From: SG8-41 sp032123035 | Lineage (GTDB): Bacteria > Pseudomonadota > Gammaproteobacteria > Burkholderiales > SG8-41 | Direction: 5' to 3' | Assembly: GCA_032123035.1 (NCBI GenBank) | Contig: JAQBFV010000202.1 | Span: 1-9,120, forward strand | Length of the DNA stretch: 9,120 nucleotides | In this document: piece by piece, positions 6,063 to 9,120 of the stretch | How the letters are laid out: each line of letters starts with the position of its first letter | Numbering within the stretch: the stretch's first letter is position 1 | The notes under the pieces: generated by a model | Databases searched by the model: none | Told to the model about the DNA's origin: nothing | Seen by the model: only the letters and a program-made list of their open reading frames with translations | Position numbers and translations under genes: made by a program

Positions 6063-6773
6063 CTAAGTCCCCTGAATCCTGGATTCGGCTGCCTGCGCGC
6101 CCACCGCGCGAACGAGCTCGCGCACCAACGTCACGGTGACCGGCCGCTTGGTCTCCCTCGAGTACCGGTCCAGCGCGTCGAGCACCGCAAGCAGTGATGG
6201 CAAATCGCGACGCACGTGCACGAGCAGATATTCGCCGACCTCAGGCAATAGCGGGAAGCCGCGGGCCGCAGCGTGGTCGGTGAGTGCCCTCACTTTCTCC
6301 GCATCGCTCAAGCCGTGCACCCGGTAGACCAGCCCCCAGCCAAGTCGCGTTACCAGGTCATCGCGCAGGGGCAACTGGACCGGTGGCGCGGTACCGCTGC
6401 TAACAAGCACCCCGCCGCGCTCGCGCAGAGCATTGTAGAGATGAAACGCCGTCTCCTGAGCTTCCGCGCCAAGCTGGTCCAAATCGTCCAATGCCACGCA
6501 ATTCATGCGGTCCAGTCCGTCCTGCAATGCCGTCTTCGGTCCGCACGCGACATAGGCAGCGCTGGCCCGCGCGCTGTGGAGCGCGGCAACCGTAGCCCTG
6601 AGCAGATGCGTGCGGCCGCTGCCGCTCTCCCCCCACAGATAGAAAACGCGCTCCTGCGAGGCGCCGGCGGCGATATGTCTGAGGTGCACCAGCAACTCCG
6701 CGTTCCGGCCCGCGACGAAATTGTCGAGGGTAGGCGTGGGTGGCGCGGCGAAATCAAGCGCGAGCTGTCTCAC
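6063..6773 (-). CDS. hda: DnaA regulatory inactivator Hda
   Basis: Hda, bound to the DNA-loaded sliding clamp, stimulates hydrolysis of DnaA-bound ATP and so limits re-initiation of replication. The 236 residues match the family: an N-terminal clamp-binding motif QLALDF (3-8), DNFVAGRN (17-24), a P-loop variant GESGSGRT (48-55) with arginine in the usual lysine position, a Walker B-like CVALDDLDQL (92-101), and DLVTRLGWG (139-147), which holds the conserved AAA+ arginine. The start at GTG 6773-6771 places the clamp motif at the extreme N-terminus, as in known Hda proteins. The open frame continues to 6860 but encodes unrelated residues. No strong ribosome site is seen. The gene diverges from purM, and the HAD hydrolase gene follows after two bases. 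In many relatives a perM-like permease gene precedes hda (recalled); it is absent here. Confidence 0.93.
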   Translation of the reverse strand: MRQLALDFAAPPTPTLDNFVAGRNAELLVHLRHIAAGASQERVFYLWGESGSGRTHLLRATVAALHSARASAAYVACGPKTALQDGLDRMNCVALDDLDQLGAEAQETAFHLYNALRERGGVLVSSGTAPPVQLPLRDDLVTRLGWGLVYRVHGLSDAEKVRALTDHAAARGFPLLPEVGEYLLVHVRRDLPSLLAVLDALDRYSRETKRPVTVTLVRELVRAVGAQAAESRIQGT

Positions 6774-6907
6774 GTGTGAGGCGGGAGCGAACGCAGCGGT
6801 TCCATTTACGGTAAAATCCGGCTGACCCCGGACAGCGCCGAGGACATAGAGCGCCAGCACGTGCCTGTTGCACGGCGGGCTGCGCGCATATCTTAGCTCA
6901 AATCCCC
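6774..6907. promoter_or_regulatory. Divergent hda-purM intergenic region
   Basis: These 134 bases must contain promoters for both the leftward hda series and rightward purM. An 11-base palindrome, TTTAC-G-GTAAA, lies at 6805-6815, and TAAAAT at 6812-6817 resembles a -10 box, without a clear -35. Closer to purM, TTGCAC (6868-6873) and TATCTT (6889-6894) are a weak -35/-10 pair with a 15-base spacer. No PurR-type operator is recognisable. Neither promoter can be assigned with confidence. Confidence 0.35.
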
Positions 6908-8032
6908 GTGCCTCCTTCTAAACGCAAGCCCACCGCACGACGCGGCGCCCGACGCGCCGGCTCCCGCGCACAGCGTGCCCGGAAGCCACGGCGCCCGCAG
7001 CCGCTCACGCTCACCTACCGCGACGCCGGGGTCGACATTGACGCCGGTGAGCAGCTGGTCGAGAACATCAAGCCGCTCGCGAAAAAGACGCTGCGCGAGG
7101 GCGTCCTGGCGGGCATCGGCGGCTTTGGCGCGCTGTTCCAGATCGCCCGCGACCGCTACCGCGAGCCGGTACTGGTCTCGGGCACCGACGGCGTGGGCAC
7201 GAAGCTCAAGCTCGCGTTCGAGCTCAATCGCCACGGAACGATCGGTATCGACTTGGTCGCGATGAGCGTGAACGACATCCTGACGCACGGCGCGGAGCCG
7301 CTCTTCTTCCTCGATTACTTCGCCTGCGGCACGCTCGATGTGGCGACCGCGACCGAGGTGGTCAGGGGCATCGCCGCCGGCTGCGAGCAGGCCGGCTGCG
7401 CACTGATCGGCGGCGAGACGGCCGAGATGCCGGGGATGTACCCGACGGGCGAGTACGACCTTGCGGGTTTTGCCGTCGGGATCGTGGAGAAAAACCGCAT
7501 CATCGACGGCTCGGGTATCGCCGCGGGCGACGTGGTGCTGGGGCTCGCTTCGAGCGGCGCCCATTCCAACGGCTATTCCCTCATCCGCAAGATCATCGCG
7601 GTCAAGGGCATCGACCTCTCGGCCCGGCTCGCCGGGCGGACGTTAGGCGAGCTGGTGCTGGAACCGACACGGATTTACGTGAAACCGGTCCTCAAGCTCA
7701 TCACGGCGATCGACGTGAAGGGGCTCGCTCATATTACCGGCGGCGGCCTCGTGGATAACGTGCCGCGCATGCTTCCTGATGCTCTCGCCGCGCGAATCGA
7801 GCGCGCGGCCTGGACAATGCCTCCGTTGTTCGCTTGGCTCCGGGACCAGGGCCACATCGCGGAGAAAGAGCTCTTTCGCGTTTTCAACTGCGGGATCGGA
7901 ATGGCGATCGTGGTGGGAGCGGGAGATGTGCAACGGGCACTGCGGGCATTGCGCGCAGCCGGCGAAACCGCGTGGCCTATCGGGCGCATCGAGCCGCGCA
8001 CGCCGGACGGGCCGCAGACTATTATTGTCTAA
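6908..8032 (+). CDS. purM: Phosphoribosylformylglycinamidine cyclo-ligase (AIR synthetase)
   Basis: PurM uses ATP to close the imidazole ring of FGAM, giving aminoimidazole ribonucleotide in de novo purine synthesis. Seen: TYRDAGVDIDAG (36-47), GGFGALF (71-77), SGTDGVGTKLKLA (91-103), IDLVAMSVNDILTHGAEPLF (114-133), IGGETAEMPGMYPTGEYD (167-184), LASSGAHSNGYSLIRKI (213-229), EPTRIYVKP (252-260) and AHITGGGLVDNVPRMLP (274-290). The 374 residues exceed the usual 345-350 because of about 32 extra N-terminal residues, rich in arginine, lysine and proline (13 basic residues by position 29). No in-frame ATG, GTG or TTG lies between GTG 6908 and the conserved core, so the extension appears real unless a non-standard start is used; no clear ribosome site precedes it. 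purN follows after 115 bases of repeat-filled spacer. Confidence 0.96.
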   Translation: MPPSKRKPTARRGARRAGSRAQRARKPRRPQPLTLTYRDAGVDIDAGEQLVENIKPLAKKTLREGVLAGIGGFGALFQIARDRYREPVLVSGTDGVGTKLKLAFELNRHGTIGIDLVAMSVNDILTHGAEPLFFLDYFACGTLDVATATEVVRGIAAGCEQAGCALIGGETAEMPGMYPTGEYDLAGFAVGIVEKNRIIDGSGIAAGDVVLGLASSGAHSNGYSLIRKIIAVKGIDLSARLAGRTLGELVLEPTRIYVKPVLKLITAIDVKGLAHITGGGLVDNVPRMLPDALAARIERAAWTMPPLFAWLRDQGHIAEKELFRVFNCGIGMAIVVGAGDVQRALRALRAAGETAWPIGRIEPRTPDGPQTIIV

Positions 8033-8034
8033 CT

Positions 8035-8140
8035 GCGTGAACAGTAAACGGTGAACGGTAAGAGCTTGTCCTACGCTGCCTTGCGCAAAACCGTGCGGAG
8101 GGCTTTTCACCGTTTACCGTTTACCGTTTACCGTTCACCC
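8035..8140. repeat. Inverted pair of 7-base tandem arrays between purM and purN
   Basis: Left arm 8035-8062: four heptamers (degenerate GCGTGAA and CAGTAAA, then CGGTGAA at 8049 and CGGTAAG at 8056), beginning two bases after the purM stop. Right arm 8106-8140: five heptamers in the opposite sense, TTCACCG, TTTACCG three times (8113-8133), then TTCACCC, ending at the purN ribosome site (GGA at 8141-8143). The spacer is 43 bases. Two alternative perfect 12-base pairings exist: GGTGAACGGTAA (8050-8061) with TTACCGTTCACC (8128-8139), and GTAAACGGTGAA (8044-8055) with TTCACCGTTTAC (8106-8117). They share bases on the left arm, so they exclude each other. Confidence 0.88.
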
Positions 8141-8147
8141 GGAACAC

Positions 8148-8795
8148 ATGGCTGAAAAAACGATCGTCATCCTCATCTCCGGCCGCGGCAGCAACATGGA
8201 GGCGATCCTGGGAGCACGCCTGCCAACCCGCATTGCTGCAGTAATCAGCAACGAGCCGGAGGCGAAGGGCCTCGCGACGGCGCGCGCGCAGGGCATCGTG
8301 ACCGCCGCCGTGCCGCACCGCGAGTTTTCGGATCGGGCTGCGTCCGACGCGGCCCTGGCTGCGGCGATAGACGCCCATCAGCCCGATTTGGTGGTACTGG
8401 CCGGCTTCATGCGCATCCTCACCGAGGATTTCATCGCCCGCTACGCGGGCCGGCTCATGAATATCCATCCGTCGCTGCTGCCCGCCTTTCCCGGACTGCA
8501 CACGCACCGCCATGCCCTGGCGGCAGGCGTGCGTATTCACGGCTGCACCGTCCACTTCGTGACGCCCGCGCTCGATCGCGGGCCGATCATTGTGCAGGCC
8601 GCGGTGCCGGTGCTAGCCGGCGACAGCGAGGAAGCGCTGGCCGCGCGCGTGCTGCGCGAGGAGCATCGTATTTACCCGCAGGCGATCCGGTGGTTCTGCG
8701 AGGGCAGGCTGGCCCTTGCCGCCGATGGCAAGGTGACCGTGCAGGGAGCGCGCGAGCCCGAGAACGCATTGCAGTGCCCCGCTGTCGAAGGATAA
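8148..8795 (+). CDS. purN: Phosphoribosylglycinamide formyltransferase (GAR transformylase)
   Basis: PurN transfers a formyl group from 10-formyltetrahydrofolate to glycinamide ribonucleotide, the third step of de novo purine synthesis. The 215 residues are a normal length. Seen: ILISGRGSNMEAI (8-20) binding the substrate phosphate; VVLAGFMRIL (82-91) in the folate pocket; NIHPSLLPAFPGLHTH (105-120) with catalytic N105 and H107; GCTVHFVTPALDRGPI (132-147) with catalytic D143; and QAAVPV and EEHRIYPQAI near the C-terminal third. The ATG at 8148 has GGA four bases upstream, directly after the repeat array. It is probably cotranscribed with purM, although the inverted arrays in between could fold in the mRNA. 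Confidence 0.97.
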   Translation: MAEKTIVILISGRGSNMEAILGARLPTRIAAVISNEPEAKGLATARAQGIVTAAVPHREFSDRAASDAALAAAIDAHQPDLVVLAGFMRILTEDFIARYAGRLMNIHPSLLPAFPGLHTHRHALAAGVRIHGCTVHFVTPALDRGPIIVQAAVPVLAGDSEEALAARVLREEHRIYPQAIRWFCEGRLALAADGKVTVQGAREPENALQCPAVEG

Positions 8796-8837
8796 GGAGC
8801 CGCAAGGGAAACAAGGCCATATTCGCTGGATAATGCT

Positions 8838-9120
8838 GTGAGAATCCATGCCACAACGACTCGCCTGCCGCTTGCCATCGTTGGTTCATTGGCGCTTCAT
8901 GCGCTCGTGATATCGAGCGCGCGCCTCGAGCTGGCAGCCCCGCCGCAACCCGAAGCACCCCTCGAAGCGCGGCTTGCGCCCGCGCCACCGCCCGCGGTAA
9001 AGGTAAAGCCATTGCCGGCAACCACCCCGGCAGGCAAGCCCCGTACGCGGCACGCTGCGGCCAAGCGCCTTGCGCCGCCCGTCCCGGTGGTAACAACGCC
9101 GACCCCCCTATTCGCACCCC
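8838..9120 (+). CDS. Membrane-anchored proline/alanine-rich protein, N-terminal part (possible DUF3108 protein)
   Basis: An open frame from GTG 8838 runs off the window (about 94 codons seen). Residues about 9-24 (LPLAIVGSLALHALVI) form one hydrophobic segment after a short basic N-terminus, as in a signal anchor of the TonB/TolA type. The rest is a proline-, alanine- and lysine/arginine-rich stretch likely to span the periplasm. In betaproteobacteria the gene after purN often encodes a DUF3108-domain protein with such an N-terminus (recalled). The domain itself would lie outside the window, so this is only a likely identity. No strong ribosome site is seen, and the purN AAGGAG at 8794-8799 is too far upstream. 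The frame is the same as purN, 42 bases after its stop. Confidence 0.65.
   Translation, partial: MRIHATTTRLPLAIVGSLALHALVISSARLELAAPPQPEAPLEARLAPAPPPAVKVKPLPATTPAGKPRTRHAAAKRLAPPVPVVTTPTPLFAP

Noticed and set aside
6893..7564. 223-codon open frame on the - strand opposite purM
   Set aside because: It overlaps the conserved purM core, reads as low-complexity residues (R/D/H/V-rich), and has no family resemblance.
8035..8140. CRISPR-like array
   Set aside because: Units are 7 bases with no unique spacers between them, and no cas genes are present. This is a simple tandem repeat.
8793..8837. Fusion or frameshift joining purN and the following frame
   Set aside because: The two are in the same frame, but PurN has its normal length and C-terminus and a proper TAA, and the next protein starts with its own membrane anchor.

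Overview
The window looks like a core-genome segment from a high-GC betaproteobacterium. This rests on gene content and order recalled from that group: purM-purN diverging from hda, then hda, a HAD hydrolase, pcnB, folK, a deoxynucleoside kinase and panB. The proteins also read as betaproteobacterial. Six of the eleven genes appear to start with GTG or TTG.

Layout. From about 6773 down to 1, eight genes are read leftward: hda (control of DnaA), a HAD-IB phosphatase, a BtuC/FecCD-type permease and its ATPase, pcnB (poly(A) polymerase), folK (folate synthesis), a deoxynucleoside kinase (nucleotide salvage) and panB (pantothenate synthesis, cut by the window edge). From 6908 to 9120, purM and purN (de novo purine synthesis) are read rightward. 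They are followed by the start of a membrane-anchored, proline/alanine-rich protein. hda and purM diverge from a gap of about 134 bases. No stretch longer than about 170 bases lacks a gene, and no rRNA, tRNA, insertion sequence, phage gene or CRISPR array was seen.

How the genes work together. Most are housekeeping genes of nucleotide, folate, CoA and RNA metabolism. The two ABC genes are the accessory element. They form a vitamin B12/siderophore-type importer without a binding protein, placed inside an otherwise conserved gene order.

The most unusual signal is in the gaps. Three junctions (pcnB/folK, permease/HAD hydrolase, purM/purN) carry short tandem arrays with an exact 7-base period. 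The arrays differ in sequence but share the skeleton NGGNNN(A): GG at positions 2-3 of each unit and, except in the folK array, usually A at position 7. At two of these junctions the arrays come as inverted pairs around a 25-43 base spacer. A fourth gap (panB/kinase) has a related pair with an 8-base period. The arrays touch coding ends: one supplies the start codon region of folK and another the stop codon of the HAD gene. This may be a dispersed family of intergenic repeats with possible roles in RNA folding or phase variation. That role is an inference; the periodicity can be read directly.
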